A stretch of DNA of 64,000 nucleotides, taken from contig NZ_PQSU01000002.1 in assembly GCF_002920615.1 (NCBI RefSeq), forward strand, positions 62,001 through 126,000, written 5' to 3'. Below, one piece after another: positions 1-9,514 of the stretch. The stretch is from Streptomyces sp. Ru62 (GTDB lineage Bacteria; Actinomycetota; Actinomycetes; Streptomycetales; Streptomycetaceae). The position numbers were made by a program, and so were the translations under genes. Each line of letters begins with the position of its first letter. The stretch's first letter is position 1. The notes below the pieces were generated by a model, which saw nothing but the letters and a program-made list of their open reading frames with translations, ran no database searches and was not told the origin of the DNA.

Positions 1-125
1 GAAAAATCGGAAGGGTGAGGCGCGGCATGCGTACCTTGGGGCGCATGTGAACCGGGGGATCGAGTTGACGCCACTTCGTCACCAGCTGCCTCCGTCGATC
101 ACGGCACGCCCCACGCGCCGCCTCA

Positions 126-1097
<972 letters not shown>

Positions 1098-1116
1098 TCA
1101 CGCAGGGCACACGTGC

Positions 1117-1147
1117 AAGGGCCCGGAGCCTCGGCTCCGGGCCCTTT
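1117..1147. terminator. Bidirectional hairpin terminator
   Basis: A 14-bp perfect stem (AAGGGCCCGGAGCC pairing with GGCTCCGGGCCCTT) closes on a very short loop and is followed by T residues on the + strand. It lies between two convergent genes, so it can serve both. Confidence 0.75.
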
Positions 1148-1159
1148 GTGACGCTTCGG

Positions 1160-1360
1160 TCAGGCGGTCTGGTGCGCCAGCAGTGCCACCGCGGCGATCA
1201 GCACCGCCAGCAGCGCGATCAGCGCCATCGGGTTCACACCGCTCAGGCCTCCGAAGAAGCCCTCCTGCTGCAGTCGCTCGCGGTTGGCACGGCACACCGG
1301 GCACCGGCCCTCGCTCACGGGCGCCGCGCAGTTCGCGCACACCAACCGGTCGTACGTCAT
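1160..1360 (-). CDS. Small zinc-ribbon membrane protein
   Basis: This 66-residue protein starts [12 protein letters not shown] Cys-x2-Cys pair (C8, C11) and a second pair (C20, C23) make a zinc-ribbon-like N-terminus, followed by a single hydrophobic span (about residues 45-62, rich in Leu/Ala/Val). It should sit in the membrane with the ribbon in the cytoplasm. The start is fixed by an AAGGAGGG ribosome site about 7 bases upstream of the ATG at 1360; longer frames upstream have no such site. The function is unknown. Similar short zinc-ribbon plus one-TM proteins are common in Streptomyces. Confidence 0.7.
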   Translation of the reverse strand: MTYDRLVCANCAAPVSEGRCPVCRANRERLQQEGFFGGLSGVNPMALIALLAVLIAAVALLAHQTA

Positions 1361-1556
1361 GCGCTCGCCCTCCTTGCACCGGCCATCACATGCACAACGC
1401 TCACGGGGACGAGAACGTTCCCCCGCGTTCCCGTCGTCCTTCGTTTCCCTTCCACTGTGCCAGGTTCCCGCGACGCGTGCGCGGGGCCTCCGGGAAGGGG
1501 GCGCGGGAAGCGGCCGGTACAAAAACGTACAAGTCTTGCCCAACCTCAACCCGCGA

Positions 1557-1586
1557 CTGCACTTGCACACCCGGTTCGCGTATGGT
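1557..1586 (+). promoter_or_regulatory. Candidate ftsE promoter
   Basis: CTGCAC, 18 bases, then TATGGT. The -10 matches the Streptomyces housekeeping TANNNT form and ends 36 bases before the ftsE start codon. The -35 is a poor match, so this is tentative. Confidence 0.35.
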
Positions 1587-1622
1587 CACGCTCATCTACC
1601 CCCGGCGACCCGTGGTGCATCC

Positions 1623-2312
1623 GTGATCCGATTCGACAACGTCTCCAAGGTCTACCCCAAGCAGACCCGCCCCGCACTCAGGGATGTCTCCCTGGAGGTG
1701 GAGAAGGGCGAGTTCGTCTTCCTCGTGGGGTCCTCCGGCTCCGGAAAGTCCACCTTCCTGCGGCTCATCCTCCGCGAGGAGCGGTGCAGCCACGGTCAGG
1801 TGCACGTGCTGGGCAAGGACCTCGCACGGCTGTCCAACTGGAAGGTGCCGCAGATGCGCCGCCAGCTGGGCACCGTCTTCCAGGACTTCCGGCTGCTGCC
1901 GAACAAGACGGTCGCGGAGAACGTGGCCTTCGCCCAGGAGGTCATCGGCAAGTCCCGTGGCGAGATCCGCAAGTCCGTGCCGCAGGTGCTCGATCTCGTC
2001 GGGCTCGGCGGCAAGGAGGACCGCAGGCCCGGCGAACTGTCCGGTGGTGAGCAGCAGCGCGTCGCCATCGCGCGCGCGTTCGTCAACCGGCCGAAGCTGC
2101 TCATCGCCGACGAGCCCACCGGCAACCTCGACCCGCAGACCTCCGTCGGCATCATGAAGCTGCTCGACCGCATCAACCGGACGGGCACCACCGTCATCAT
2201 GGCGACGCACGACCAGAACATCGTGGACCAGATGCGCAAGCGCGTCATCGAGCTGGAGAAGGGCCGCCTCGTCCGCGACCAGGCCCGCGGCGTCTACGGC
2301 TACCAGCACTGA
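1623..2312 (+). CDS. ftsE: Cell division ATP-binding protein FtsE
   Basis: FtsE (229 residues) is the ATPase of the FtsEX ABC-type complex. With FtsX it passes ATP-driven conformational change across the membrane to peptidoglycan hydrolases at division or growth sites. Visible motifs are Walker [10 protein letters not shown], a Q-loop ([10 protein letters not shown]), signature LSGGEQQR, Walker [13 protein letters not shown] and the switch histidine in MATHDQ. The length matches the family. The start is taken as GTG 1623 because the family begins with a [13 protein letters not shown] sequence; longer frames add unrelated low-complexity residues. It is followed 42 bases later by ftsX, the usual operon. 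Confidence 0.97.
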   Translation: MIRFDNVSKVYPKQTRPALRDVSLEVEKGEFVFLVGSSGSGKSTFLRLILREERCSHGQVHVLGKDLARLSNWKVPQMRRQLGTVFQDFRLLPNKTVAENVAFAQEVIGKSRGEIRKSVPQVLDLVGLGGKEDRRPGELSGGEQQRVAIARAFVNRPKLLIADEPTGNLDPQTSVGIMKLLDRINRTGTTVIMATHDQNIVDQMRKRVIELEKGRLVRDQARGVYGYQH

Positions 2313-2354
2313 CCGCACCAGCACCCAGTTCCGGAAAGGCCTGAAGAACCCGCC

Positions 2355-3272
2355 ATGCGCGCCCAGTTCGTCCTGTCGGAGATCGGTGTCGGTCTCCGCC
2401 GCAATCTGACGATGACCTTCGCCGTCATCGTCTCCGTCGCCCTCTCCCTGGCCCTGTTCGGCGGCTCGCTGCTGATGAGCGACCAGGTGAGCACCATGAA
2501 GGGCTACTGGTACGACAAGGTCAACGTCTCGATCTTCCTGTGCAACAAGCACGACGCCGAGAACGACGTCCACTGCGCCAAGGGCGCGGTCACCGAGGAC
2601 CAGAAGAAGCAGATCCTCGCGGACCTGGACAAGATGCCGGTCGTCGAGAAGGTGACCTACGAGTCGCAGGACGAGGCGTACAAGCACTACAAGGAACAGT
2701 TCGGCAACTCCCCGCTGGCCGGCTCGCTGACGCCGGACCAGATGCAGGAGTCGTACCGGATCAAGCTCAAGGACCCGCAGAAGTACCAGGTGATCGCGTC
2801 CGCGTTCAACGGGCGGGACGGCGTGCAGTCGGTGCAGGACCAGAAGGGCATCCTGGACAACCTCTTCCAGTTGCTGAACCTGATGAACCGGGGCGCGCTC
2901 GGCGTGATGGCGATGATGCTGATCGTCGCGCTCCTGCTGATCGTCAACACCGTGCGCGTCTCGGCGTTCAGCCGGCGGCGGGAAACCGGGATCATGCGTC
3001 TGGTCGGTGCCTCCGGCTTCTACATCCAGGCGCCGTTCATCGCGGAGGCCGCGGTCGCCGGACTCATCGGCGGCGGCCTCGCCTGCGTGGCGCTCGTCGT
3101 CGGCCGGTACTTCACCATCGACCACGGCATGGAGCTGTCCCACAAGCTCACGCTCATCAACTTCGTCGGCTGGGACGCGGTGTTGACCAAGCTGCCGCTG
3201 ATCCTCGCCACCAGTGTCCTGATGCCGTCGCTCGCCGCGTTCTTCGCGTTGCGCAAGTATCTGAAGGTGTGA
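2355..3272 (+). CDS. ftsX: Cell division protein FtsX
   Basis: FtsX (305 residues) is the membrane partner of FtsE. A cytoplasmic N-terminus leads to TM1 (about residues 20-42). A large extracellular domain (about 45-175) contains two cysteines, C63 and C74, that could form a disulfide. Three further TM segments follow (about 183-205, 230-255 and 280-300) in the characteristic type VII ABC/MacB-like fold. The extracellular domain is the part that, in actinobacteria such as Mycobacterium, contacts RipC-type hydrolases. The ATG at 2355 follows a GGAAAGG-type ribosome site. A hairpin directly after the stop separates it from the next gene. Confidence 0.96.
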   Translation: MRAQFVLSEIGVGLRRNLTMTFAVIVSVALSLALFGGSLLMSDQVSTMKGYWYDKVNVSIFLCNKHDAENDVHCAKGAVTEDQKKQILADLDKMPVVEKVTYESQDEAYKHYKEQFGNSPLAGSLTPDQMQESYRIKLKDPQKYQVIASAFNGRDGVQSVQDQKGILDNLFQLLNLMNRGALGVMAMMLIVALLLIVNTVRVSAFSRRRETGIMRLVGASGFYIQAPFIAEAAVAGLIGGGLACVALVVGRYFTIDHGMELSHKLTLINFVGWDAVLTKLPLILATSVLMPSLAAFFALRKYLKV

Positions 3273-3281
3273 CGCATGCCA

Positions 3282-3317
3282 AGGGGGTCGTACGGTCATC
3301 GGGCCGTACGGCCCCTT
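3282..3317 (+). terminator. Hairpin after ftsX
   Basis: An imperfect inverted repeat: AAGGGGGTCGTACGG pairs with CCGTACGGCCCCTT with one or two mismatches. It lies 10 bases past the ftsX stop. T residues after it are few, so it is a GC-rich, Streptomyces-type terminator. Confidence 0.5.
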
Positions 3318-3340
3318 CGCGTTGCCCTAGACTCGCCGCC

Positions 3341-4528
3341 ATGTCAGGCCGTGACCCGTTCTGTCAGCCCCGCCGCGTCCGCCGCGGGGCCACCCTGACA
3401 TTGGTCTTCGCCGGTGTGCTGATCGCCGGTGCCGCCACCGGTTCCTTCCCGGAACCCGACGTTCCCGCACGGAAGACCGCCGCCGGCCCGGCGGGCCCGG
3501 CCGCCCGGCACGAGGCCGTCGAGAGGGCCGCCGCGGAGGCGATGGCCGACGGCAAGTCCCCGATGGAGGCGGCGGAGAGGGCCGTCAGCCGCAGCGGGGA
3601 CCGCTGGGCCGCGGTCTACTCCGAGGGCGAGTACGAGGAGTTCCAGGACGCGCTCGACGGCCGGTACACGGGTGTCGGCCTGTGGGCGGGGCAGGAGGCG
3701 GACGGCGGGATCGAGGTGACCCGGGTGCAGTCCGGCTCGCCCGCCGCCGACGCCGGGATCCGGGTCGGCGACCGGTTGCGCAGCGTCGACGGCAGGAAGG
3801 TCGACGGGCGGCCGGTCACCGAGGTGGTCGCCCTGCTCCGCGGCGACGCGCTGCGCGGCGACGGCGATGACTCCCCGGCCGGTACGACGGTCACCCTCGG
3901 CCTGGAGCGCGGCACGCGCGCGTGGACCGAGACCCTGCACCGGGCCCGGCTGTCCACCGACTCCGTGACCGTGCGCCGGCTGCCCGACGGCGTCACCGTG
4001 CTCAAGATCGCCGCGTTCACCAAGGGCTCCGCCGGAGCGGTCCGCGAGGCGCTGCGCGCCGCCCCGGCCGACGGCCGGACCGTCCTGGACCTGCGGGGCA
4101 ACTCCGGCGGCCTGGTCACCGAGGCCGTGGACACCGCCTCCGTCTTCCTGGACGGCGGACTGGTCGCCACCTACGACGTCGACGGCGCCCAGCGCGCCCT
4201 GCACGCCGCCTCCGGCGGCGACACCACCCGTCCCCTGGTCGTCCTCGTCGACGGCGGCACCATGAGCGCGGCCGAACTGCTCACGGGTGCCCTTCAGGAC
4301 CGGGGCCGCGCGGTGGTGATCGGCTCCCGCACCTTCGGCAAGGGCTCGATCCAGATGCCGACCGAGCTGCCCGACGGCTCGGTGGCCGAGCTGACCGTCG
4401 GCCACTACCGCACCCCCTCCGGCCGCGCGGTGGACGGCCGGGGCATCACCCCCGACCTGGAGGCGGGGCCGGAGCGGGCCCTGCCACGGGCGGAGAGGGT
4501 CCTCACCGGGCTGGGCGACCCGTCGTAG
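3341..4528 (+). CDS. S41 family C-terminal processing protease with PDZ domain
   Basis: This 395-residue membrane-anchored or secreted serine protease of the CtpA/tail-specific type has an N-terminal hydrophobic span (about residues 16-35). An Ala/Glu-rich linker leads to a PDZ domain (about 105-190, [20 protein letters not shown]) and an S41 catalytic domain. The Ser/Lys dyad is visible: Ser309 in GGTMSAAEL and Lys334 in TFGKGSIQ, 25 residues apart as in the family. It probably trims the C-termini of exported proteins. It lies between ftsX and smpB, as in other Streptomyces. ATG 3341 is chosen because it precedes the export signal; the open frame upstream overlaps ftsX and is not coding. Confidence 0.92.
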   Translation: MSGRDPFCQPRRVRRGATLTLVFAGVLIAGAATGSFPEPDVPARKTAAGPAGPAARHEAVERAAAEAMADGKSPMEAAERAVSRSGDRWAAVYSEGEYEEFQDALDGRYTGVGLWAGQEADGGIEVTRVQSGSPAADAGIRVGDRLRSVDGRKVDGRPVTEVVALLRGDALRGDGDDSPAGTTVTLGLERGTRAWTETLHRARLSTDSVTVRRLPDGVTVLKIAAFTKGSAGAVREALRAAPADGRTVLDLRGNSGGLVTEAVDTASVFLDGGLVATYDVDGAQRALHAASGGDTTRPLVVLVDGGTMSAAELLTGALQDRGRAVVIGSRTFGKGSIQMPTELPDGSVAELTVGHYRTPSGRAVDGRGITPDLEAGPERALPRAERVLTGLGDPS

Positions 4529-4584
4529 CCACGCGTAATCGGCTGTACGCACACCCCCTGTGTGGTGCGAAAATGGTGGGCACT

Positions 4585-5139
4585 ATGAGCAAGGGAATGT
4601 ACGTACCGAAGGAGTCCCAGCCCAAGCAGGGCGGCGGGGCCGCCAAGGCCAGGGACGGCGAGAAGGGCGGCAAGCGCAAGATCGTCGCCCAGAACAAGAA
4701 GGCCCGGCACGACTACGCGATCATCGACACCTACGAGGCCGGGCTCGTCCTCATGGGCACGGAGGTCAAGTCGCTGCGCGAGGGACGGACCTCGCTGACC
4801 GACGGCTTCGTCCAGATCGACCGGGGGGAGGCGTGGCTGCACAACGCCCACATCCCCGAGTATCACCAGGGCAGCTGGACCAACCACTCCGCGCGCCGCA
4901 AGCGCAAGCTGCTCCTGCACCGCGAGGAGATCGACAAGCTGGAGTCGAAGTCCCAGGAGACGGGACACACCATCGTGCCCCTCGCCATCTACTTCAAGGA
5001 CGGCCGGGCGAAGGCCGAGATCGCTCTCGCGCGGGGCAAGAAGGAGTACGACAAGCGGCAGACGCTGCGGGAGCAGCAGGACCGGCGGGAGGCGGACCGG
5101 GCGATCGCGGCGGCGAAGCGCAGGCAGCGCGGCTACTAG
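4585..5139 (+). CDS. smpB: SsrA-binding protein SmpB
   Basis: SmpB binds tmRNA and carries it into stalled ribosomes for trans-translation. The core begins at [13 protein letters not shown] and contains the conserved [10 protein letters not shown] and the [13 protein letters not shown] segment. The basic C-terminal tail, which enters the mRNA channel, is present. There is a Lys/Gly-rich N-terminal extension of about 35 residues, usual for Streptomyces. Three in-frame starts are possible (ATG 4573, 4585, 4597). I choose 4585 because of the GGTGGG upstream; the family alignment would also allow 4597. Its RNA partner ssrA lies 119 bases downstream. Confidence 0.95.
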   Translation: MSKGMYVPKESQPKQGGGAAKARDGEKGGKRKIVAQNKKARHDYAIIDTYEAGLVLMGTEVKSLREGRTSLTDGFVQIDRGEAWLHNAHIPEYHQGSWTNHSARRKRKLLLHREEIDKLESKSQETGHTIVPLAIYFKDGRAKAEIALARGKKEYDKRQTLREQQDRREADRAIAAAKRRQRGY

Positions 5140-5258
5140 CCGGCCGACGGGCCGACGGGAATAGGCTGGCATCGTCGGGCGTTGGTCACGTACGATGGCA
5201 CTGCACTCCACAGAGGGTGCGCGAACCCTCCTCCGGGAGGGGTTTGAAAAATCAACAT

Positions 5259-5625
5259 GGGGATGATCGGTTTCGACAGCGGCTGTCGAAGCAGGGGAAG
5301 CGTGTCGAGGAAGCGGCAATGATCTCGTAAACCATATGTCGCAAAAAATAATCGCCAACACCAAGCGCGATTCCTTCGCCCTCGCTGCCTAAGTAGCGAC
5401 TTGCGAAGTGTCAGCCCGGGGCTGTTCCCGACCCGGATCCTGGCATCAGCTAGGGAACTAAACCTCTAGACCCGGTCACGGGGTGTAGAGGGAAATCAAA
5501 CAGTGACTGAGCCCGTCGGAGACTTGTCCGCGTGATCTCCGGGGCCGAGAAAATCGCAGCGGACTGCACACGGAGAAGCCCTGATTCCGCACCGTTGGAC
5601 GCGGGTTCGATTCCCGCCATCTCCA
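5259..5625 (+). ncRNA. ssrA: Transfer-messenger RNA (tmRNA)
   Basis: The ends form a tRNA-like acceptor: 5' GGGGATG pairs with 3' CATCTCC. A T-arm (GCGGGTTCGATTCCCGC) precedes the acceptor; CCA is not encoded, so it must be added. The open reading frame starts at the GCC at 5354 and gives the tag ANTKRDSFALAA, with a TAA stop at 5390-5392. The ALAA end is the usual protease signal. Pseudoknot stems flank the tag. An upstream hairpin (5226-5242) may be a leader or smpB terminator. Confidence 0.97.
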
Positions 5626-5660
5626 CGAGGCCCCTCCGGGGGTCGACCCCATGTGGGCAC

Positions 5661-5693
5661 AGGCCCCGTCGCTTTCGAGCGGCGGGGCCTTTG
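5661..5693. terminator. tmRNA terminator, probably bidirectional
   Basis: AGGCCCCGTCGCT and AGCGGCGGGGCCT form a long GC-rich stem on a TTTCG-type loop, followed by TTTGT. It ends next to the stop of the convergent MFS gene. Confidence 0.8.
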
Positions 5694-7022
5694 TCATGGG
5701 GTGGCGCCCCGGGGGTGCGGGTCTGCTTCCGGCCGCGGGTCCGTCGTGGCTGTTCGCGCGGTTCCCCGTGCCCCTTCGGGGCGCTTCCGCACCCGGCCGG
5801 CGCCGGTGAGCGCGGCCAGCCCCAGAGCGAGGGTGGCGGCGGCCACCGGTGCGGCGTACGCGGTGGTGGGGGAGAGGTGTTCCGCCGCCCAGCCGCCCGT
5901 CGCCGAGCCGCACGCGATACCGGTGAGCAGGCCCGTCACCATCAGACTCATCCCCTCGTTGAGCCGGTCGGCCGGGGTCCGCCGCTGCACCAGCGTCATC
6001 GCCGTCACCATGGTCGGTGCCGTCGCCATCCCCGCCACTAGCAGCGCACCCGCCAGCACCGGCAGGGACCGGGTGCCGGCCGCGAGCCAGGGCAGGGTCA
6101 TGAGCCCGGCCATGGCCGCCAGACACCAGGAGAAGCGCACCCCGGCCGGCTTCCGCGCCCCGTACACCAGCCCCGCCGCGCACGAGCCCGCCGCCTGGAG
6201 CGCGAGCACGGCACCGGCCGCCGCGCGGTGCCCCTGCGCGTCGGCGTAGGCGATCGTGACGACCTCCATGGAGCCGAACACCGCGCCGGTCGCGGTGAAG
6301 CACGCCAGCAGGGGCGGGACACCCGGGCTGCGCAGCGGCGAGGGTCCCTGCGCACGGGGCGTCGGCGGCGGCTCGGTCGCCCGCTGCGCGAGGAAGAGCA
6401 GCACGCCGGCGAGCAGCAGCACCGCCCCGGTGAGCGTGCCCGCCTCCAGGAAGAAGGTGCCGGTCAGGAAGGACGCGAGCACCGGCCCGAGCATGAAGCA
6501 CAGCTCGTCCGCGGCCTGCTCGAACGCGTTCGCCGAGTGCAGCGCGCCGGGCTCGTCCCGCAGCAGATGGGCCCAGCGGGCGCGGGACAGGCCGCCGATG
6601 TTGGGGGTGGCCGCGGTGCCGGCGTAGGCGGCGAACAGGGTCCAGTCCGGGGCGTCGTAGCGGACGCACAGCAGCAACGCGAGGCTGCCCAGCACGGACA
6701 CGACCGTGGCCGGCAGCGCGACCCGGGCCTGCCCGTGCCGGTCGACCAGCCGGGCGAGCCAGGGCCCGGCCAGCGCGGTCGCCGCGAGCCCCGTCGCGGT
6801 GACGGCACCGGCGAGGGCGTACGAGCCACGGGAACCGGCGATCATCACGACCGCGCTCACGCTGAACATGCCCATCGGCAGGCGGGCGAGGAGGTTGCCG
6901 GTGGTGAAGGCGCGGGCGCCGGGGAGACGGAACAGGCGGCGATACCCACCGACTTGGTCTCTCTCGCCGGCTGTTCGGCTGTCTTGAGCGTCTTGAGCGT
7001 CCTGGGCGGTCTCTTGGGGCAT
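5694..7022 (-). CDS. MFS transporter
   Basis: This 442-residue integral membrane protein has about twelve hydrophobic spans (the first near VSAVVMIAGSRGSYALAGAV) and the short basic loop between TM2 and TM3 (LARLVDRHGQAR) typical of the major facilitator superfamily. The substrate is not evident; it most resembles drug or small-molecule efflux proteins. It is transcribed divergently from the LysR gene 84 bases away, which is the likely regulator. Its last roughly 30 residues (RKRPEGARGTARTATT) are encoded by a dispersed intergenic repeat, so the C-terminal tail is probably not functional. There is a hydrophilic N-terminus of about 30 residues before the first span. Confidence 0.85.
   Translation of the reverse strand: MPQETAQDAQDAQDSRTAGERDQVGGYRRLFRLPGARAFTTGNLLARLPMGMFSVSAVVMIAGSRGSYALAGAVTATGLAATALAGPWLARLVDRHGQARVALPATVVSVLGSLALLLCVRYDAPDWTLFAAYAGTAATPNIGGLSRARWAHLLRDEPGALHSANAFEQAADELCFMLGPVLASFLTGTFFLEAGTLTGAVLLLAGVLLFLAQRATEPPPTPRAQGPSPLRSPGVPPLLACFTATGAVFGSMEVVTIAYADAQGHRAAAGAVLALQAAGSCAAGLVYGARKPAGVRFSWCLAAMAGLMTLPWLAAGTRSLPVLAGALLVAGMATAPTMVTAMTLVQRRTPADRLNEGMSLMVTGLLTGIACGSATGGWAAEHLSPTTAYAAPVAAATLALGLAALTGAGRVRKRPEGARGTARTATTDPRPEADPHPRGATP
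5743..5784 (+). repeat. Dispersed Streptomyces repeat, copy 1
   Basis: A GTGGCTGTTCGCGCGGTTCC... element ending CCCCTTCGGGGCGC. It matches copies at 24683, 43448 (inverted) and 61782. This copy lies inside the 3' end of the MFS gene. Confidence 0.7.
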
Positions 7023-7106
7023 GGCTCAACGGTCGCCCGGAGTGGATCACCGGGTCCAACACCTTCTGCGTCCCGATTCACGCGCTCACGTTGTAAATTC
7101 GCCGCC

Positions 7107-8084
7107 ATGCCCGCCCCCGCCGCCCACATGGACCCCCGCCTGCTGCGGGCCTTCGTCGCCGTCGCCGAGGAACTGCACTTCACCCGGGCGGCGGCCCGGC
7201 TGTACGTCGCCCAGCAGGCGCTCAGCCGGGACGTACGGCGGCTGGAACGGGAGCTGGGTGCCGAGTTGTTCGTACGGACCACCCGGCAGGTCACGCTGAC
7301 CCCGGACGGCGAGCGCCTGCTGCCGCACGCGCGCCGGGTCCTCGCCGCCCAGGACGACCTGCTCGCCGCGTTCGCCGCCGGCCAGGCCCGCCCGCTGCTG
7401 GTCGACCTCAACTCGCCGGGCCTGGCCACCGGCCGCCGCGTACTGCACCGGGCCCGTGAACTCGCCCCCGACTGCGAGCTGATGGCCCGCTACGAGAGCG
7501 GCCTGACCGGAGCCGCAGCCGAGTTGCTCGCCGGCCGCCTGGACGTCTCCTTCGGCCGGTTCGCCGGCCTGGACCCGGCGCTCCGCTCCTCCCTGGAGCA
7601 GCAACCGGTGCGGTACGAGCCGATGGCCGTCGTGCTGCCCGACGACCACCCGCTGGCCGAGTCGGCGCGGGTGCCGCTGTCCGCGCTGGCCGGCGAGACG
7701 GTGTACGCCGGTGCCGGGAACCCGCGCACCCGGGAGTGGACCGACCTGGCCTTGCGCCTCTTCCGGGACCGCGCCATCCGGCTCGCCCCGCCGCTCCCGC
7801 TGGCCGTCGGTGACGAGGAGTTCGGCCGCATCATGGCGAAGACCCGCAATCCGGTGCTGGCCGTCGTGGACTTCCCGCCCCTGCCCGGCACGGTACGACG
7901 GCCCCTCGTCGACCCCGTCCCGCTGTCGCCCGTCTCCCTGGTCTGGCGGAAGGGACTGGTACATCCCGGATTGACCGCGCTGCGGAAGGCGGTGGCCGAG
8001 ATCGCACGGGTGGAGGGGTGGCTGCGGCGACCCGTCGACGGATGGATTCCGGCCATGGATGAGGACGTGATGAACGGCGGGTGA
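7107..8084 (+). CDS. LysR family transcriptional regulator
   Basis: This 325-residue LysR regulator has an N-terminal winged helix-turn-helix (about residues 9-67: FVAVAEELHFTRAAARLYV, then RDVRRLERELGAELFVR). An effector-binding domain (about 95-300) starts at RPLLVDLNSPGLATGRRVL. It is probably the regulator of the divergent MFS gene, whose promoter must share the 84-bp gap. ATG 7107 gives a few extra residues before MDPRLLRAF; ATG 7128 is an alternative start closer to the family norm. The ligand is unknown. Confidence 0.9.
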   Translation: MPAPAAHMDPRLLRAFVAVAEELHFTRAAARLYVAQQALSRDVRRLERELGAELFVRTTRQVTLTPDGERLLPHARRVLAAQDDLLAAFAAGQARPLLVDLNSPGLATGRRVLHRARELAPDCELMARYESGLTGAAAELLAGRLDVSFGRFAGLDPALRSSLEQQPVRYEPMAVVLPDDHPLAESARVPLSALAGETVYAGAGNPRTREWTDLALRLFRDRAIRLAPPLPLAVGDEEFGRIMAKTRNPVLAVVDFPPLPGTVRRPLVDPVPLSPVSLVWRKGLVHPGLTALRKAVAEIARVEGWLRRPVDGWIPAMDEDVMNGG

Positions 8085-8268
8085 CAGGCGGTGACGGGTC
8101 TCCGCCCGGGTCGGCCCGGCGCGCGGCACCCCTCCGCGTGCGTTACATTCTTGGCCCGGACACACGGTTGTAGTGGGGGCGCTCGGACCCGGTGGGGGTC
8201 TGGTCCGGTCGACGGGTGCCCGGAATCGTGAGCGCGCCCGGAACTGTCCCGTGGGGGGATGAACGCGC

Positions 8269-9492
8269 GTGAAAAATTGTCCTGAAGACGCCCAACCTGA
8301 GGGGCGAGTGGTGGCGTCCGCAGGGCGCGGTGAGCCGGTGGGCGGGGGCGACGAGCAGATGAAATCGGACGCGGTGGCTGTGCAGGGTGCGGAGTCTGGT
8401 GTCGGTGCGGGTGGTGACGCGGCTGCGCTTGATGACGGGCGTGCCACTGAGACCGAGACTGGTGAGGCCTCCGAGGCTGCGGAGACCGTAGCCGAGTCGG
8501 CCGGGTCCGAGGGGCACGTCGAATCCGAGGCGTCCGCCGAATCGGAACCGCGTGCTGAGTCGGAGCGGTCTGCCGAATCGGAGCCGCGTGCCGAATCGGA
8601 GCCGCCTGCTGAGTCGGCCGAGCCCGCGGAACCCATCGAGCCCGGCACGCCCATCGTCTCTGCCGAAGCCGGCAAGCGCGCCCAGTCTGCCGATTCCGCC
8701 GAACCCGGCAGCCGTGCCGAGTCTGCCCATTCCGCCGACGCCGGCAAGCCCGGCGTGCCCGCCGTTCCCCCCGCGCAGGAGCTCTCCGCGACCTCCACCG
8801 GCACCGCAGAAGCCCCGGCGTCCTCCTCCGCTCCCGAGCCCACCCCGGCCCCTGCTTCCACCCCGCAGGACGCGACCATCGAGCTGGGCGACGTACGACT
8901 CGGCGCCGTGGGTGCGGAGTCGGCCGTACGGGACCCCCGTGGCTCGGACGGGCCGGTCTTCGTGGACGAGTCGGGCCGTCGTAGCCGCCGTTTCCGCCGG
9001 CTCGGCGTGGCCGTCGCCGTCGCCTGTGCCGGTTACGCCGCCGTCATCGTCGCCACCCTGCTGTCCGGCAACTCCGCCGCCCCCTGGCTGCCGGTGCCGG
9101 GACAGCACGAGGACAAGCCGGCCGGCAAGGTGGACACCTCGCCGCTGCCCAGCGTCTCCGCGACCCCGACCACGACCCCGCCGGGAGCCGGCACGGTGAC
9201 CGCACCCGTCGTCGGTGCCGAGGCGGGCGGCACGGCCGTACCGGCCGGCGGAGCGCCCGCCGGTGCCGACGCCTCCCCGTCCACCGAGCCGGAGGACGGC
9301 ACCGCCTCGGCGCCCGCCGCCGACACCGGCACCACCGGCTCCCCGACCCCGTCGGCCCCGGCCACCGACGTGTCCCCGGCACCGTCCGCCACCGGCACCG
9401 CCACCGCTCCGGCACCCACGGCGACCCCGTCGGGCCGTACCCACACCCCGCCCGGTCACACCCGGCGCCCGCACCCCAAGCTCTCCCTCTGA
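8269..9492 (+). CDS. matA: MatA-like membrane protein of the mat locus
   Basis: This 407-residue protein is dominated by low-complexity sequence. A cytoplasmic N-terminal half of Glu/Ser/Ala repeats (variants of ESEPRA) leads to one TM helix (about residues 246-266, GVAVAVACAGYAAVIVATLL) preceded by an Arg cluster. The extracellular tail is rich in Pro, Thr and Ala and ends in basic residues. It starts at GTG 8269 after GGGGGGATG-type sequence. It lies 22 bases before the bifunctional deacetylase/glycosyltransferase gene. In S. coelicolor and S. lividans the equivalent pair is matA-matB, needed for pellet formation. The name is by position and architecture; the repeats prevent a strong sequence argument. 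A long opposite-strand frame here is a composition artefact. Confidence 0.75.
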   Translation: MKNCPEDAQPEGRVVASAGRGEPVGGGDEQMKSDAVAVQGAESGVGAGGDAAALDDGRATETETGEASEAAETVAESAGSEGHVESEASAESEPRAESERSAESEPRAESEPPAESAEPAEPIEPGTPIVSAEAGKRAQSADSAEPGSRAESAHSADAGKPGVPAVPPAQELSATSTGTAEAPASSSAPEPTPAPASTPQDATIELGDVRLGAVGAESAVRDPRGSDGPVFVDESGRRSRRFRRLGVAVAVACAGYAAVIVATLLSGNSAAPWLPVPGQHEDKPAGKVDTSPLPSVSATPTTTPPGAGTVTAPVVGAEAGGTAVPAGGAPAGADASPSTEPEDGTASAPAADTGTTGSPTPSAPATDVSPAPSATGTATAPAPTATPSGRTHTPPGHTRRPHPKLSL

Positions 9493-9514
9493 CGACCAGG
9501 CGGAACACCCCCAG

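Noticed and set aside
65..70. TTGACG as a -35 box for the first gene
   Set aside because: There is no acceptable -10 at 16-19 bases downstream.
1596..3299. Long minus-strand open frame opposite ftsE-ftsX
   Set aside because: A composition shadow: high GC in third positions opens the opposite frame. The + strand carries full FtsE and FtsX motifs.
8143..9474. Gly/Arg-rich minus-strand frame opposite matA
   Set aside because: No recognisable domain, membrane segment or ribosome site; the + frame has a TM helix and fits the locus.
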